Below, in pieces: positions 63,156 to 64,000 of a DNA stretch of 64,000 nucleotides (positions within the stretch are counted from its first letter, which is position 1; every line of letters starts with the position of its first letter). The notes below the pieces were generated by a model that saw nothing but the letters and a program-made list of their open reading frames with translations, searched no databases and was not told the origin of the DNA. A program made the translations under genes and the position numbers. Origin of the DNA: Butyricimonas faecihominis (lineage in GTDB: Bacteria > Bacteroidota > Bacteroidia > Bacteroidales > Marinifilaceae); assembly GCF_033096445.1 (NCBI RefSeq), contig NZ_AP028155.1:3291880-3355879 (forward strand). Reading direction: 5' to 3'.

Positions 63156-63210
63156 TGGATCCATTGACTCTTAATCAATGTGCCACGAGTTCGAGTCCTT
63201 TGCGACCTCA
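63156..63210 (+). repeat. Partial tRNA-Lys copy (candidate attachment-site remnant)
   Basis: ATTGACTCTTAATCAATG (63163-63180) is identical to the anticodon arm of tRNA-Lys (62374-62391), and the alignment continues with differences through GCC, GTTCGAGTCC and a final GACCTCA, at a constant offset of 789. The acceptor and D arms are missing, so it is not a functional tRNA. The 3' part has diverged. Confidence 0.75.
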
Positions 63211-63656
63211 ATGCTTTTCAAACGTTGATTTATCCAAGTGACAGAATAACCTTTACGATGATAATATTCCATCAACCGTTCAATCCCTTTTTCCGGATCA
63301 TCCACCTCTTCCAGCCGTTTCCGTGCAATTTCTGCCAACCACAATTTAAAGGGCTCGGCTTTGGGAGAAGGTATGGATTGTATTAAACGAAAAAGTTGCT
63401 CGACATCGGCCACATCTGTCTTGTAAAATTTTCCATCAGAAGATTGCATTTTCAGTTGTCCGAAAAAATCGGACAACTGACTCCCCTCCTTTTTTAGCTT
63501 ACGCTTAAGGTCACCCCAATATTTCCGAGGGCGTTCATTCCCTGTTAAAACTTGAATAACATCAATGATTGATATATACCATTTTTCAGATTCATTATCC
63601 TAAACGGTTCGAATCTTTTTATCTTCAAACAATTTGATCGCATTTTCTTTTGTCAT
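63210..63656 (-). pseudogene. BRO-N / DinD-like pseudogene
   Basis: Read on the minus strand from the ATG at 63656, the sequence encodes MTKENAIKLFEDKKIRTV, then TAG where the intact paralogue (18329-19168) has TGG, then continues in frame (DNESEKWYISIIDVIQV ... IQSIPSPKAEPFKLWLAEIA ... WINQRLKSIEV). At that point it runs into the tRNA-Lys remnant and the remaining 130-odd residues are lost. Both a nonsense mutation and a 3' truncation therefore inactivate it. Confidence 0.85.
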
Positions 63657-64000
63657 AAGGCATCAATTTATAATATATAAACATACGAAAAATATCAGAA
63701 ATCTTCTCTCCCAAATAGATATAATCTAGATAAGATATGAATATGTTTCTAATATCTTATCCTAAAAAAGTTTGCTCCTAATCATCTCTCTATTTCAGTC
63801 ACCCCAACCTCTCATCACAAAATTACAGATCAAGAATAGACGCATCTCAACAAATACTCTAATACATAATACTTTCTCTTGTATCTCTCCGTTATGTATT
63901 CGTTATCCGATTGTTAAAGCATAGCTATAGAAACGAAGAGATAACGAAAAGATAAGGGAGACATAATAATAGGATGTAAGTAATAGTAGGGCGAAAGAAA
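63657..64000. other. Right-edge intergenic sequence
   Basis: AT-rich sequence without a supportable gene. Around 63885-63965 an imperfect inverted repeat is visible (TCTCTCCGTTATGTATTCG against AACGAAAAGATAAGGGAGA), too degenerate to name. The upstream region of the BRO pseudogene lies here. Confidence 0.4.

Noticed and set aside
63156-63210. Second tRNA-Lys gene
   Set aside because: The acceptor and D arms are absent and the acceptor 3' strand does not match, so it cannot fold as a tRNA.
323-63476. Many open frames antisense to long genes, for example inside dnaE, the tricorn-like gene, mutA/mutB and the men genes
   Set aside because: They have no recognisable domains, lack promoters and follow the codon pattern of the gene on the opposite strand, so they are shadows of real genes.
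63600-63602. TAG codon in the BRO/DinD-like copy read as a programmed recoding event
   Set aside because: The gene is also truncated at its 3' end and the intact sister has TGG at this position, so a plain nonsense mutation in a dead gene is simpler.

Overview
The window looks like a chromosomal segment of an anaerobic gut Bacteroidota, most plausibly Bacteroidales close to Odoribacter/Butyricimonas. The evidence is: repeated TAnnTTTG -7 promoter elements, a SusC/SusD pair controlled by an ECF sigma factor and FecR, a fimbrillin-type lipoprotein, a split methylmalonyl-CoA mutase (mutA/mutB), meso-diaminopimelate dehydrogenase, and an o-succinylbenzoate menaquinone pathway. The genus is an inference from gene content only. 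There is no rRNA, CRISPR array, intact transposase or integrase.

Layout. 1-2050: a truncated membrane-anchored protein, a split chromate-transporter pair and thioredoxin. 2138-5803: dnaE. 5893-7241: a DUF1016/PDDEXK nuclease gene bracketed by two copies of a 42-bp repeat. 7207-14344: PagL-like lipid A deacylase, a small exported protein, a DHA2 drug exporter and a tricorn-like protease. 14515-18179: purN, then acpP-fabF-rnc facing efp. 18329-20105: a BRO/DinD-like gene and a methyltransferase. 20212-31192: ECF sigma, FecR, SusC, SusD, a fasciclin-like lipoprotein, a small lipoprotein and an M16 peptidase, all on the minus strand, read here as a regulated outer-membrane uptake locus, possibly for peptides. 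31230-32561: tsaB and tsaC for t6A tRNA modification. 32741-36378: a membrane-anchored AraC regulator, a fimbrillin-like lipoprotein and an ATPase. 36931-42396: ddh and mutAB. 42601-50592: an Rpn/PDDEXK gene with a small partner, a glycosyltransferase-phosphoesterase pair, a MalY/PatB lyase, an FrdX-like ferredoxin, a TRIC channel and an MFS exporter. 50735-59161: menF-menD, three small membrane-protein genes, then menB-menC-menE. 59219-62274: glutaminase, a carbohydrate-binding-like lipoprotein and a YebC protein. 62348-63656: tRNA-Lys(CTT), an MNT/HEPN toxin-antitoxin pair, a tRNA-Lys remnant and a BRO pseudogene.

The accessory signals stand out from the housekeeping background. A MITE-like family with terminal inverted repeats occurs three times (about 1466, 23017 and 53571). 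Two small modules (nuclease gene 5945-7078; MNT/HEPN pair 62506-63133) are each bracketed by duplicated sequence, which suggests gene-sized mobile cargo. Several palindromes are good operator or attenuator candidates: between dnaE and trxA, ahead of the BRO-like gene, ahead of the ATPase at 35242, and ahead of the FrdX-like gene, where a Crp/Fnr-type palindrome sits near -43.
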